The notes under the pieces: generated by a model | Told to the model about the DNA's origin: nothing | The model's database searches: none | What the model saw: the letters and a program-made list of their open reading frames with translations, nothing else | Assembly: GCA_019115045.1 (NCBI GenBank) | Contig: DXEI01000128.1 | Span: 1 to 33,766, forward strand | Origin: Candidatus Gemmiger excrementipullorum | GTDB lineage: Bacteria > Bacillota > Clostridia > Oscillospirales > Ruminococcaceae | Reading direction: 5' to 3' | DNA length: 33,766 bases | Position numbers and translations under genes: made by a program | In this document: positions 1 to 9,557 of the stretch, one piece after another | Numbering within the stretch: position 1 is the first letter of the stretch | Layout: each line of letters begins with the position of its first letter

Positions 1-1707
1 CTGCATCGTCTGCAACGTCTGGTCGACGGACACCCCGGCCGGGTCCTGCGTGTCCTGCTGCGGCGGCTCATAGGGGCCGATGCCGCAGGAAATGCGTGTG
101 ACTTTATAGATCGTTTCCTTCAGCTTTTTGCTGACTTCACGGTTGCCGCGGATGTAATCGCGGAAGGCGTCGCTGCACTCAAACAGCACATGCGCGCCGT
201 CGTAGTACGCCTTGGTGCCGCGCAAAAACGAGATCAGCATCGCGTCGTTTTCCTCGAGGTCCGCCAGCACCAGGCTCCATTGCGGGAAGGGCTCCAGCGG
301 TTTTTTGATCTTGGGCGCGGGCGGTTTGGCGGCGGCCTGCGCCGGCTGCGGGGCCGGCGCGGCAGCGGGCTGTGCCGCCGCGGGCGCGGGGCGCAGTTCC
401 GGCTGCAAAAACGCGGGTTCTTCCTCCGGCGGGGGCGGCACGTCGGCATCCCCCGGCACGGCGGGCGGGGCAGGCTGCACCGCCGGCGGGTTTTGCACCG
501 GCGGGACGACGGCCTGTGTGGGCGGCGGGGCGGCGGGGACGGCCTGCGGCGCCGGGGCGGCCGCGAACGGCTGCGGCGCGGCGGGCTGTGCGGGCTGCGG
601 CGCGGCAGCCGGGCTGGCGGATACCGCTATCTGCGGCTGCGTCAGCGAAAAGACGGCCAGTTCCAGCTCGATGCGCTGGTCGGTGCCGCGCCCCATGTTT
701 TCCAGCGCCTTGCCAAAGGCGTTGATGGCGCGCACGGCCTCGCTTTGCGGGAAGTCCTTGCGCTGGGCGTAGGCAGCTTCTTCCTCGGGCGAAACGCCGC
801 TGAGCAGCTCGGCCCCGCCGGGCAGCGAAGAGAGCATCAGGTTGCGGTAATGCCCGGCCAGCTCCATGCACAGGCGGCGCATATCGACGCTTTGCTGGCG
901 CAGCGCGGCGATCTCCTCCAGCGCCTGGACCGGCTCGCGCGCGGCGATGGCGTCGCTGATGGCGAACAGGTACCCGCGGTCGGTCACGCCAGCCATGCGG
1001 CGCACCAGCGCTTCGTCGACGTGGTTGTCGACGCCGGCGCAGGTGTCCAGGATGGACAGCGCGTCGCGCATGGCGCCGTCGGCCAGGCGGCCGATGAGCT
1101 GTGCCGCGCCGGGGTCGAGGTCTATCTGCTCCTGCCCGGCGACGTAGGCCAGGCGGGCGGCGATGTCCTGCGCCGTGATGCGCGCAAAGTCATACCGCTG
1201 GCAGCGGCTGAGGATGGTGACAGGGACTTTTTGCACCTCGGTGGTGGCCAGGATAAAGATGACATGCTCGGGCGGTTCTTCCATCGTTTTGAGCAGGGCG
1301 TTGAACGCCTGCATCGAGAGCATGTGCACCTCGTCGATGATGTATACTTTGTAGCGGCACACCGACGGCAGGTAGGCGACTTCGTCGCGCAGATCGCGGA
1401 TATCGTCAACGCCATTGTTGGAGGCGGCATCCATCTCGATGATATCGAGGATCGCGCCGCTGTCGATGCCTTTGCAGACCTCGCACTGGCAGCAGGGGTC
1501 GGGGCTGGTATGGTCCAGGCAGTTGACGGCCTTGGCGAAAATTTTGGCGCAGGTCGTCTTGCCGGTGCCGCGCGTGCCGGTGAACAGGTAGGCGTGGCCG
1601 ATGCGGCCGGCGGCGATCTGGTTTTGCAGCGCCGTGACGATGGGCTGCTGGCCCACAACGTCGGCAAAGCGCTGCGGACGCCATTTGCGATACAATGCGC
1701 GGTACAC
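1..1707 (-). CDS. dnaX: DNA polymerase III subunit gamma/tau, C-terminus runs off the left edge
   Basis: Minus-strand translation from a GTG at 1707 reads VYRALYRKWRPQRFADVVGQQPIVTALQNQIAAGRIGHAYLFTGTRGTGKTTCAKIFAKAVNC...IIDEVHMLSMQAFNALLKTMEEPPEHVIFILATTE. It has Walker A/B motifs, the Zn Cys cluster and a Pro/Ala-rich linker. The supplied ORF list shows only wrong-frame or antisense ORFs here because the GTG-started frame has no stop inside the window. Confidence 0.93.
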   Translation of the reverse strand, partial: MYRALYRKWRPQRFADVVGQQPIVTALQNQIAAGRIGHAYLFTGTRGTGKTTCAKIFAKAVNCLDHTSPDPCCQCEVCKGIDSGAILDIIEMDAASNNGVDDIRDLRDEVAYLPSVCRYKVYIIDEVHMLSMQAFNALLKTMEEPPEHVIFILATTEVQKVPVTILSRCQRYDFARITAQDIAARLAYVAGQEQIDLDPGAAQLIGRLADGAMRDALSILDTCAGVDNHVDEALVRRMAGVTDRGYLFAISDAIAAREPVQALEEIAALRQQSVDMRRLCMELAGHYRNLMLSSLPGGAELLSGVSPEEEAAYAQRKDFPQSEAVRAINAFGKALENMGRGTDQRIELELAVFSLTQPQIAVSASPAAAPQPAQPAAPQPFAAAPAPQAVPAAPPPTQAVVPPVQNPPAVQPAPPAVPGDADVPPPPEEEPAFLQPELRPAPAAAQPAAAPAPQPAQAAAKPPAPKIKKPLEPFPQWSLVLADLEENDAMLISFLRGTKAYYDGAHVLFECSDAFRDYIRGNREVSKKLKETIYKVTRISCGIGPYEPPQQDTQDPAGVSVDQTLQTMQ

Positions 1708-1736
1708 CGGCACACCCCCTTGCGTTCCCTCAAGAA

Positions 1737-1909
1737 AAAAGCGGGCAGAGCACGCGGCTGCGCCGCTTTGCATACAGATGCAGGCTTGCCGCAGCACTGG
1801 GCAAGCGCCGCTTAATGCTGCTCGGTTCCCCGCCTGACATGGTTCACAGGCTGCCCACGCACGGGGCCCACATCTGTATGCAAAACAGCGCAATGCAGCC
1901 CTGTCCGCA
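1737..1909 (-). ncRNA. ffs: Signal recognition particle RNA (scRNA/4.5S-like)
   Basis: Minus strand contains GTGAACCATGTCAGG-CGG-GGAA-CCG-AGCAGCATTAAG (domain IV with GGAA tetraloop and AGCAGC asymmetric loop). Long closing helix: TTTTGCATACAGATG (1871-1885) with CATCTGTATGCAAAG (1766-1780). Ends in GC-rich sequence followed by TTTTTTC, and sits directly upstream of dnaX as in many Firmicutes. Ends are approximate. Confidence 0.87.
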
Positions 1910-1915
1910 ACTCAT

Positions 1916-1944
1916 ATTATACACGATACCCACCGCAAATGCAA
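1916..1944 (-). promoter_or_regulatory. Sigma-A type promoter of the SRP RNA
   Basis: Minus strand TTGCAT (1939-1944), 17-bp spacer, TATAAT (1916-1921), just upstream of the inferred RNA 5' end. Confidence 0.75.
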
Positions 1945-1975
1945 GCGTTGGTTTTTGGCAGTTTGGGGCGGGCAG

Positions 1976-2740
1976 TCACCGCCGCTGCGCGGCGCGGCGC
2001 GGGTAGTAAACGCCGTCCGGCGCGCGGCACAGCGTCACGCCGAACACCTTATCCAGCACGCCGGCGGCAAAAAGCGCCTGCGGCGCATCGAACGCCGCCA
2101 GCCCGCCGCGAGCCAGCACGGCCACGCGGTCGCTGTATTGCAGCGCCTGCGCGAGATCGTGCAATACCAGCACGACAGCGTGCCCCTGCGCCGCCAGGGC
2201 GCGCAGGCGTTCCAGCAGTTCAAACTGGGCCGAAACATCCAGGTAGGCCGCCGGTTCGTCCAGCAAAATGGCCGCGCCGCCCTGCGCCAGCGCCATGGCC
2301 AGGTAGACGCGCTGGCGCTCGCCGCCCGAAAGTTCGCGCACGTCCCGCCCGGCCCAGCGCGCAACGTCGGTCTGCTGCATGGCCTGCTCGACAGCGGCGC
2401 GGTCGGCGGCGGTCATCTGGCGCGAAAAGCCCAGGTACGGGAACCGCCCGTGCCCGACCAGCGCCCGCACCGTGATGCCCGGCACAGGGCGCGTCTGCGG
2501 CATAAACGCCACGGTGCGCGCCAGTTCTTTGCGGCCATACGCCGCAAGCGGGCGGCCCTGCAGCAGGATCTGCCCGCCGGCCAGCGGCAGCTGCCGCGCC
2601 ATGGCTTTGAGCAGCGTCGTTTTGCCGCAGCCGTTGGGGCCCACCAGCGCTGTGACCTGCCCGGGGCGCACAGCGAAGCTGAGGTCTTGCAGCACCGGCG
2701 CGCCGCCGTAGCCCACCGTGACGTGTTGCAGCTCAAACAT
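1976..2740 (-). CDS. FecE/BtuD-type ABC transporter ATP-binding protein
   Basis: MFELQHVTVGYGGAPVLQDLSFAVRPGQVTALVGPNGCGKTTLLKAM...ELSGGERQRVYLAMALAQGGAAILLDEPAAYLD. Walker A, ABC signature and Walker B are present. Confidence 0.9.
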   Translation of the reverse strand: MFELQHVTVGYGGAPVLQDLSFAVRPGQVTALVGPNGCGKTTLLKAMARQLPLAGGQILLQGRPLAAYGRKELARTVAFMPQTRPVPGITVRALVGHGRFPYLGFSRQMTAADRAAVEQAMQQTDVARWAGRDVRELSGGERQRVYLAMALAQGGAAILLDEPAAYLDVSAQFELLERLRALAAQGHAVVLVLHDLAQALQYSDRVAVLARGGLAAFDAPQALFAAGVLDKVFGVTLCRAPDGVYYPRRAAQRR

Positions 2741-3737
2741 AGATCCGCCCCCTTTTGCGCAGCAGCAGGCTGAGGAAAAACGGCCCGCCGATGAGCGAGA
2801 GCAGGATGCCCACCGGCAGCTCAAACGGGGCGAACAACAGCCGGGCCGCCAGGTCGCACAGCGTCACGAGCGCCGCACCCAGCAGCGCGGCGGCAGGCAG
2901 CAGCGCCCGGTGGGCGCCGCCGGCCCATTTGCGCGCGATGTGCGGCGCCAGCAGCCCCACAAAGCTGAGCAGCCCGGCAAAGCTGACGGCCGCCCCGGCC
3001 AGCAGCGCGGCGGCCAGGATGCCCAAAAAGCGCGTGCGGCCCACAGCGAGGCCCAAAGAGGCGGCGCTTTCCTCGCCCAGGCAGAGCACGTCGAGGTCGA
3101 CGGCCAAAACCAGCGCCAGCGCCAGCCCCGCCGCGCCGTAGGGCGCAGCGCCGGCCAGCATGCGCAGCGTCACGCCGGAAAGCCCGCCCGTCAAGAACCC
3201 GGGCGAGGCAGCCGCAAGCTCCGGCCAGAGCAGTTTAAGCGTGTTGATACCGGCCGTGAGCATGCCGCTGACCGCCAGGCCCGCCAGCACCAGCGTCGTG
3301 CGCGAAAGCCCTGCCCGCCAGGCCAGCAGGTAGACGAGCACGGCGCAGCCCAGCGCGCCCAAAAACGCGGCGAACTGCGCCGCCCCCGGCACAGCGGGCG
3401 CCAGCGCCATGGCCAGCAGCGCAAAAAAACCAGCCCCGGCGTTGACGCCGATGACGTTGGGGCTGGCCATGGCGTTATTGAGCACCGCTTGCAGCAGCAC
3501 GCCGGCCGCCGCCAGCGCCGCCCCGGCAAACAGCCCGGCCAGCACGCGCGGCAGCCGCACATAGGCCACGACGCGCCAGACGGTATCGGCGGCATCCCGC
3601 GCGCAGAGCGCCCGCCACAGCTGGGCGGGCGTATACGGCTGGCTGCCCAGGCAGAGCCCGGCCGCCGCGGCGCCCAGCACGGCCAGCGCCAGCGCGGCCA
3701 GCACCGCCCCGGTTTTGTGGGTGCGCAAAGTTTCCAT
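2733..3737 (-). CDS. FecCD/BtuC-family ABC transporter permease
   Basis: 334 aa hydrophobic protein with FecCD motifs (RLPRVLAGLFAGAALAAAGVLLQAVLNNAMASPNVIGVNAGAGFFAL; SFAGLLSFVGLLAPHIARKW). Overlaps the ATPase gene. Confidence 0.93.
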   Translation of the reverse strand: METLRTHKTGAVLAALALAVLGAAAAGLCLGSQPYTPAQLWRALCARDAADTVWRVVAYVRLPRVLAGLFAGAALAAAGVLLQAVLNNAMASPNVIGVNAGAGFFALLAMALAPAVPGAAQFAAFLGALGCAVLVYLLAWRAGLSRTTLVLAGLAVSGMLTAGINTLKLLWPELAAASPGFLTGGLSGVTLRMLAGAAPYGAAGLALALVLAVDLDVLCLGEESAASLGLAVGRTRFLGILAAALLAGAAVSFAGLLSFVGLLAPHIARKWAGGAHRALLPAAALLGAALVTLCDLAARLLFAPFELPVGILLSLIGGPFFLSLLLRKRGRIYV

Positions 3738-3788
3738 GCAGACCTCTCTTGCAAATACAAAAAACGGCCGTGCCGGGGGATGCGCGGT

Positions 3789-4562
3789 TCACAGCCCCCC
3801 GGCGGCCTGTTTGAATTTTTGGCAGTACAGCTGCTGGATGCCCGGCAAGCTGCCCAAGCCCTGCAGCGTGCAGCGCACCGTAAACCCGGCCGCCTGCAGC
3901 CGGGTCTGCCAGCTGGCAGGGCTTGGCCCCGCCAGGTCGCGGCAGGCGTGCGCGCCGGCCCCCAGCAAAAACGGCATCAGGTGGACGCGGCGGCTGCCGG
4001 TGCCATGCAGCGCGGGCAGCACGTCGTCCAGCGCGGGCCAGCCGTGCAGCACCGCCACCAAAACATCCTGCCGCCCCTGCAGCGCAAAGACGCCCTGCAG
4101 CGCCGGGTAGACGACGCCGGCAAAACGGCCGGCGCCATGCCCGGCCAGCAGCAGCGTTTCGCCGGGCTGCGGCGGGCAGGCTTCGGCGACGGCGCGCACC
4201 GCGGCCACCAGGTCGGCGTTGCAGGCCAGCAGCGGCTCGCCCACCCGCAGGTGTTCAAACTTTCCCGCATAGGCGGCGGCTTCGGCACAGAGGGCTTCGT
4301 AGTCCTGCCCGTACAAAAGGTTCGTGGGCTGCACGACGACGGTGCGGCAGCCGGCGGCGGCGAGTTTTTCCAGCGCCTGGGCGGCGCTGTCGGCCGGCAG
4401 GCCGTTTTGCGCCATCCGCGCGCGCATAGCAGGGCTGGTGACGGCGCGCGCAAAGGCCCAGCCGGGCGCGGCCGCTTGCAGCGCGGCCTCGACGGCGGCG
4501 CGGTCGGCGCGCGGGCGCGGGTCCACCGCGCCGTACCCGGTGCAGAGCAAGGCGTTTTGCAT
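3789..4562 (-). CDS. cbiK: CbiK-family sirohydrochlorin/anaerobic cobaltochelatase
   Basis: [28 protein letters not shown]...[17 protein letters not shown]...[18 protein letters not shown]...[20 protein letters not shown]. The two His positions known as catalytic in CbiK (GHG and G-x-H-A contexts) are retained. Confidence 0.83.
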   Translation of the reverse strand: MQNALLCTGYGAVDPRPRADRAAVEAALQAAAPGWAFARAVTSPAMRARMAQNGLPADSAAQALEKLAAAGCRTVVVQPTNLLYGQDYEALCAEAAAYAGKFEHLRVGEPLLACNADLVAAVRAVAEACPPQPGETLLLAGHGAGRFAGVVYPALQGVFALQGRQDVLVAVLHGWPALDDVLPALHGTGSRRVHLMPFLLGAGAHACRDLAGPSPASWQTRLQAAGFTVRCTLQGLGSLPGIQQLYCQKFKQAAGGL

Positions 4563-4582
4563 ACGTCCTCCCCCGCTGCCCG

Positions 4583-6979
4583 TCAACCCAGGATGGCCTT
4601 GGCCAGGTCGGCGCTGGCCTTGGCGTCCTTGCAGTAGAAATCGGCCCCGATCTGTTTGGCGTAGGCCGGCGTCAGCACCGCGCCGCCCACCCAGACCTGG
4701 CAGGGCAGCCCGGCTTCGTGCAGCGCGTCGATGGTCGCTTTCATGTTGGGCACCGTCGTCGTCATCAGCGCCGAAAGCCCCACCAGTCTGGCCCCGGTGG
4801 CGCGCACGGCTTCCACGACGCGTTCGGGCGGCACGTCGCGGCCGAGGTCCAGCACGTCGTAGCCGTAGTTTTCCAAAATGACGCGCACGATGTTTTTGCC
4901 GATGTCGTGCACGTCGCCCTGCACGGTGGCCAGCACGATCTTGCCTTTGCCCGCGCCGCCCGGCTGCCCCTGCGCGGCGATGGCCGCCTTGACGGCCTCG
5001 AACGCGGCCTGCGCGGCGGTGGCCGCCTGCAGCAGCTGCGGCAGAAAGACGGTGCCTTTCTCGAACCCGTCGCCAACGGCGTCCAGCGCCGGGATCAGTG
5101 AGGTGTTGACGACCGCCAGCGGCTGCTGCGTGCGCAGCGCGGCCTCGGCGGCGGCGCGGGCTTCGTCCTGCAAGCCGCGGCGCACCGCCTCAAACAGCGC
5201 GTCGCCGCTTGGCGCGTTTTGCGGCGCGGCCGGGACGGCGGCCACCGCCTGCGTTTGCAGCTGGACGTTGGCATAGGCCTGCACGTAGGCGGCGCTCTGC
5301 GGGTCCTGGGCCGTCAATACGCGGTAGGCGCGCACGGCGGCCATCATCTCGGGCGTGTTGGGGTTCATGATGGCAAGGTCCAGCCCGGCGGCCATCGCCA
5401 TCGTCAAAAACGTTGTGTTGAGGTAACCGCGGCAGGGCAGCCCAAAGCTGATGTTGGACACCCCCAGCACCGTGCGCACGCCGAGCTCCCGCTTGCAGCG
5501 CGTCAGCGCCTGCAAAGTCTGGGCCGCGCCCTCCTGCTGGGCGCTGGCGGTCAGCGTCAGGCAGTCGATGTAGACGTCCTCGCGCGGGATGCCGGCGGCG
5601 TCGGTGGCCGCCACGATGCGGCGCGCGATGGCCAGGCGGCCCTCGGCATCGTCGGGGATGCCGTGCTCGTCCAGCGTCAGGCCGACGACGGCCGCACCGT
5701 ACTTTTTACACAGCGGCAGGATGGCGTCCAGCGTTTTTTGCTCGCCATTGACGGAATTGACGATGGGCTTGCCGTTGTAGACGCGCAGCGCGCGCTCCAG
5801 CGCCGCCGGGTCGGAGGAATCCAGCTGCAGCGGCAGGTCGGTGACGGCCTGCAATTCGCAGACCAGGCGTTCCAGCACGGCGGCTTCGTCGATGCCGGGC
5901 AACCCGGCGTTGACGTCCAGCACCTCGGCCCCCGCTTCGGCCTGGGCCACGGCCTGGGCGCAGGGGTAGGCGCTGTCGCCCTCCCGCAGAGCCTGCTGCA
6001 GCCGTTTTTTGCCGGTGGGGTTGATGCGCTCGCCCACGACGGTGATGCCGTCGACTTCGACAAAGCGCACCGGTGTGCACAGGCAGCTGCGGCGCAGCGG
6101 GATCTTCTGCGCGGGGGTCTGCACCGCAAACGCGGCGCGCAGCGCGGCGATGTACGCCGGCGTGGTGCCGCAGCAGCCGCCCAGCAGCGAGACACCGGTG
6201 GCAGCGTACGCCTGCATCTGGCGGGCAAATTCTTCGGCCGTCAGGTCGTAGCTGCCGTCGAGGTTGGGCAGCCCGGCATTGGGTTTGACGAACACCGGCA
6301 CCCCGGCCGGCACCGTGCGGCACAGGCGCTGGGCAAAGGGCAGGATCTCCTGCGGGCCGAGCGAACAGTTGATGCCGACGGCATCCGCCCCCAGGCCCGC
6401 CGCCGTGACGGCGTAGCTTTCGACCGTGCAGCCGGTGAAGGTGCGGCCGTTTGCCTCAAAACTCATCGAGGTGAACACCGGCAGGGCGCTGTTTTCTTTG
6501 GCGGCCAGCACTGCGGCTTTGAGTTCGTACAGGTCGGTCATCGTCTCAACAAAGACAAAGTCCGCCCCGGCCGCCGCGCCGGCGCGCACGATCTCGGCAA
6601 ACGCAGTACAGGCGTCGGCAAACGGGAGCGTGCCGGCCGGGGCCAGCAGCTCGCCCAAAGGGCCGATGTCCAGCCCGACGAGCGCGCCGCAGGGCGCGGC
6701 GGCCTGTTTGGCGCAGGCGATGGACGCTGCCACGACTTCGGCCACCGTATGGCCGCTGCCCGCCAGCTTGCGGGCGTTGGCGCCAAAGGTGTTGGCCAGC
6801 AAAAGTTCCGCCCCGGCCGCCGCATACTCGGCATGGATGGCCGTGAGCGTCTGCGGCATTTCCAGGGCGGCCAGTTCCGGTTTTTGGCCGGGCTGCAGCC
6901 CGCGTTTTTGCAGTTCGGTGCCCATAGCGCCGTCCATAAAGACAAAACGGCGGCGGGCCCATATTTCCTCGATGCGCAC
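4583..6979 (-). CDS. metH: Cobalamin-dependent methionine synthase: homocysteine, pterin and B12-binding modules, no reactivation domain
   Basis: GTG start at 6979 after a GAGGGGAG Shine-Dalgarno. [70 protein letters not shown]. The protein ends after the B12-binding module. Confidence 0.93.
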   Translation of the reverse strand: MRIEEIWARRRFVFMDGAMGTELQKRGLQPGQKPELAALEMPQTLTAIHAEYAAAGAELLLANTFGANARKLAGSGHTVAEVVAASIACAKQAAAPCGALVGLDIGPLGELLAPAGTLPFADACTAFAEIVRAGAAAGADFVFVETMTDLYELKAAVLAAKENSALPVFTSMSFEANGRTFTGCTVESYAVTAAGLGADAVGINCSLGPQEILPFAQRLCRTVPAGVPVFVKPNAGLPNLDGSYDLTAEEFARQMQAYAATGVSLLGGCCGTTPAYIAALRAAFAVQTPAQKIPLRRSCLCTPVRFVEVDGITVVGERINPTGKKRLQQALREGDSAYPCAQAVAQAEAGAEVLDVNAGLPGIDEAAVLERLVCELQAVTDLPLQLDSSDPAALERALRVYNGKPIVNSVNGEQKTLDAILPLCKKYGAAVVGLTLDEHGIPDDAEGRLAIARRIVAATDAAGIPREDVYIDCLTLTASAQQEGAAQTLQALTRCKRELGVRTVLGVSNISFGLPCRGYLNTTFLTMAMAAGLDLAIMNPNTPEMMAAVRAYRVLTAQDPQSAAYVQAYANVQLQTQAVAAVPAAPQNAPSGDALFEAVRRGLQDEARAAAEAALRTQQPLAVVNTSLIPALDAVGDGFEKGTVFLPQLLQAATAAQAAFEAVKAAIAAQGQPGGAGKGKIVLATVQGDVHDIGKNIVRVILENYGYDVLDLGRDVPPERVVEAVRATGARLVGLSALMTTTVPNMKATIDALHEAGLPCQVWVGGAVLTPAYAKQIGADFYCKDAKASADLAKAILG

Positions 6980-6998
6980 AGGCGCTTCTCCCCTCTCG

Positions 6999-7667
6999 TC
7001 AGGTCGTTTTGGCAAAACAGGTCGTGCCCTGTTTGCGGTAGGCGCAGGTCTGCCGCAAATGGCAGGTCGCGCAGCCGGCCGGCGCGCCGGTGACGGGGTG
7101 CCCCGCCACGCCCAGCAGCGCCGTGGTGCTTTTGCGCGGGGCCAGCAGGTGCTGCGGCGTCACGGCCACACCGCAGCCGCGCACACTGTCCACCGCCAGG
7201 CAGAGTTCGTCGTTGAGCGCCAGCGGGCAGTCGCCGTAGCCCGGCGCAAAGCGCCCGGTCAGGTAACGGCCCTGCGCGGCCAGCTGTTCGCGCTGCTCGT
7301 CCTCCCAGTCGTCGCAGATCTGTTCGAGCATGGCGGAAGCCAGCGCGTCGGCGCAGGCGGCCAGCGCGATGTCGGTCAGTTCCAGGCGGCGCAGCAAGGT
7401 ATCCACGCCGCTGCCCAGCGTCGCGGCCAGCAGCAGCACATCGCTGCAGCCCTGCAGGTGGCGCGCCAGGTCGCTGCCGGCGTTTTGCAGCGGCAGCGCC
7501 GCGCACGGCAGCAACCGCCACACCGCGCGCGGCACAGCGGCACTGCGCACCTGCTGCTCGGCGCGGTCCAGCAGCGCCGCGGTGCGCGGGTCCGGCTGCC
7601 AGCCCGCCGCGCCCAAAAAGCGCAGCGCCATGGCGCGGTCCAGCGCCGCGGGCAGTTCGCGCCGCAT
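6999..7667 (-). CDS. Stand-alone MetH activation (AdoMet-binding reactivation) domain-like protein
   Basis: ATLGSGVDTLLRRLELTDIALAACADALASAMLEQICDDWE ... RFAPGYGDCPLALNDELCLAVD resembles the activation domain. C-terminal Cys cluster GCATCHLRQTCAYRKQGTTC. Immediately upstream of metH. Confidence 0.85.
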   Translation of the reverse strand: MRRELPAALDRAMALRFLGAAGWQPDPRTAALLDRAEQQVRSAAVPRAVWRLLPCAALPLQNAGSDLARHLQGCSDVLLLAATLGSGVDTLLRRLELTDIALAACADALASAMLEQICDDWEDEQREQLAAQGRYLTGRFAPGYGDCPLALNDELCLAVDSVRGCGVAVTPQHLLAPRKSTTALLGVAGHPVTGAPAGCATCHLRQTCAYRKQGTTCFAKTT

Positions 7668-8530
7668 TACAGCAGGTCCCGGATGCCGTCGTAGACTTTT
7701 TGCGCCACGGCGGCGTCGTTCATGGCATAGAGGTGGATGCCGTCGGCCCCGCCCTCGATCAGATCGCGCAGCTGGCGCACGGCGTAGTCGATGCCGGCGT
7801 CATACAGCGCGGCGGGGTCGTCCTGCCAGCGGGAGATCATGCGCGTAAAGTCCGACGGCAGGCTGGCCGAGGACAGCGCGACGGTGCGCTCGATCTGGCT
7901 GCGCTTGACGATGGGCATGACGCCCGCCGAGACCGGCAGCGTGATGCCCGCGCGGCGCGCCAGGTTGAGGAACCGGTAAAAGTGCATGTTGTCAAAAAAC
8001 AGCTGGGTGATCAGGTGTTCCGCCCCGGCGGCCTGCTTGATGCGCAGGTTTTCGACGTCCTGGCGCAGCGTCTCGGCCTCGGGGTGGCCCTCCGGGTAGC
8101 AGGCGCCATGCACCGAGAACCCGGGCTTTGCCTGTTTGATGAACGCCGTCAGGTCGCTGGCGTGGGCGAAATCGGCGCTTTCGGGGCGGGTGGGCGTGCG
8201 GTCGCCGCGCAGCGCCAGCACGTCGCGCACGCCGACGCGTTCGAGCTCGTCGAGGATGGCCGCCGCGCGCGCGCGGTCGTTGCCCATGCAGATCAGGTGC
8301 GCCAGCGCCGGCACGCCGCAGGCATTCTGCACGACGTCGGCCACCTCCACGGTGGAGACGCCGCCGGCCGAGCCGCCCGCGCCGAAGGTGACGCTGATAA
8401 AGTCCGGGTGCAGCGCGGCCATGGCTTGCAGCGCCGCGCGCAGCTTGTCCATCTGGGTGGTCTGCTTGGGCGGGAAACACTCGATGGAAAACACGCAGCG
8501 CTTGGCTTTGAACTGTTCGGTGATCGTCAT
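7667..8530 (-). CDS. metF: Methylenetetrahydrofolate reductase
   Basis: MTITEQFKAKRCVFSIECFPPKQTTQMDKLRAALQAMAALHPDFISVTFGAGGSA...HLICMGNDRARAAAILDELERVGVRDVLALRGDRT. Confidence 0.93.
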   Translation of the reverse strand: MTITEQFKAKRCVFSIECFPPKQTTQMDKLRAALQAMAALHPDFISVTFGAGGSAGGVSTVEVADVVQNACGVPALAHLICMGNDRARAAAILDELERVGVRDVLALRGDRTPTRPESADFAHASDLTAFIKQAKPGFSVHGACYPEGHPEAETLRQDVENLRIKQAAGAEHLITQLFFDNMHFYRFLNLARRAGITLPVSAGVMPIVKRSQIERTVALSSASLPSDFTRMISRWQDDPAALYDAGIDYAVRQLRDLIEGGADGIHLYAMNDAAVAQKVYDGIRDLL

Positions 8531-8555
8531 GACATTCTCCCCCTGTTGTGCAGTT

Positions 8556-9557
8556 TCAGGCCGCGGCGTCCTGCGCTTCCTCGTCGGGCAGGGTCGCCTG
8601 CAGCGTTCCGTTTTGGTAGGTAAAAGTAAGGGTACCCTGTTCGTCGGTGCGGTAGACGTCCACGCCACAGGCGGCGAGGCGGCGCAGCACCTCGGCATGC
8701 GGGTGGCCGTAGTCGTTATCGCGCCCGCAGCTGATGACAGCCGCCTGCGGCTGCACGACCGAGAGCAGCGCCTCGCTGCTGGAAGTGGACGAGCCATGGT
8801 GGCCCACCTTGTACAGCACCGCGTGCAGACCGCGGCCGTATTCGTCGACGAGCGCCTGTTCGGCTTCTTCCTCGGCGTCGCCGGTGGCGAGGTAGCGGAA
8901 GCCGCCCGCCGTAAACAGCAGGCAGAGCGAACCGTTGTTGGCGTCGTCCTCGTCCACAGTCAGCGCGCTGCCGCCCTGCAGAACTTGCAGCGTGCCGGAC
9001 CCCAGTGCAAAGCAGTCGCCCGGCGATGTTTCGGCCAGCGGCACGCCGGCGGCGGCCGCCTGTTCCAAAACGGCGCGCGACCAGGCGGAAGATTCCCCTG
9101 CCGGCGGGTCCCACACCGGCACCAGCAGCGTTTCGACCGGCAGCGCTTCCAGCACGGCGGCCGCGCCGCCGGTGTGGTCGGCATGCGGGTGGGTCAGCAC
9201 GAGGTAGCGCAGCCGCTCCACCCCGGCCAGCTGCAGGCTGCGCGCCAGCGCGTCGGCGGTATCGGCTGTGCCGGTGTCGATCAGACAATATTCGCCGTCC
9301 TGGCCGATGAGCACAGCGTCGCCCTGGCCGACATCCAGCACGGTGACGGTGGTGGGGCTGGCGGCCAGCAGTTCGGCGTCGGGTGCATCCAGCGGCACGC
9401 CGAACGCCGCGTACAGCTGCGTCCAGGTGGGCACACCGCCCTGCCCGCCCCGAAAAGCCACCACATAGGCAGATACGGCCAGCGCCAGCACCGCCAGGCA
9501 GATAAAAGCCCGGCGGGCCGTGCGCAGCCGGCGTTTAGTTTTCCTCGTACTGGCCAT
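8556..9557 (-). CDS. Secreted or membrane-anchored ComEC/Rec2-like metallo-beta-lactamase fold hydrolase
   Basis: N-terminal TM segment, then TVLDVGQGDAVLIGQDGEYCLIDTG...LVLTHPHADHTGG...VLYKVGHHGSSTSSSEALLSVVQPQAAVISCGRDNDYGHPH. Confidence 0.87.
   Translation of the reverse strand: MASTRKTKRRLRTARRAFICLAVLALAVSAYVVAFRGGQGGVPTWTQLYAAFGVPLDAPDAELLAASPTTVTVLDVGQGDAVLIGQDGEYCLIDTGTADTADALARSLQLAGVERLRYLVLTHPHADHTGGAAAVLEALPVETLLVPVWDPPAGESSAWSRAVLEQAAAAGVPLAETSPGDCFALGSGTLQVLQGGSALTVDEDDANNGSLCLLFTAGGFRYLATGDAEEEAEQALVDEYGRGLHAVLYKVGHHGSSTSSSEALLSVVQPQAAVISCGRDNDYGHPHAEVLRRLAACGVDVYRTDEQGTLTFTYQNGTLQATLPDEEAQDAAA

Noticed and set aside
300-330. A-rich run in the dnaX linker (ATC AAA AAA CCG) as a programmed frameshift site
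   Set aside because: Phase does not match the X XXY YYZ slippery heptamer and I could not identify a convincing stimulator; insufficient support.
190-1815. 541-aa plus-strand ORF opposite dnaX
   Set aside because: Antisense open frame typical of GC-rich coding DNA: Arg/Gly/His-rich, no domain. The minus strand encodes clear DnaX.
2718-4637. 639-aa plus-strand ORF
   Set aside because: Spans several real minus-strand genes (FecCD permease, CbiK); biased composition, GC-driven spurious ORF.
5219-7093. 624-aa plus-strand ORF opposite metH
   Set aside because: Antisense to well-conserved MetH domains; no recognisable protein features.
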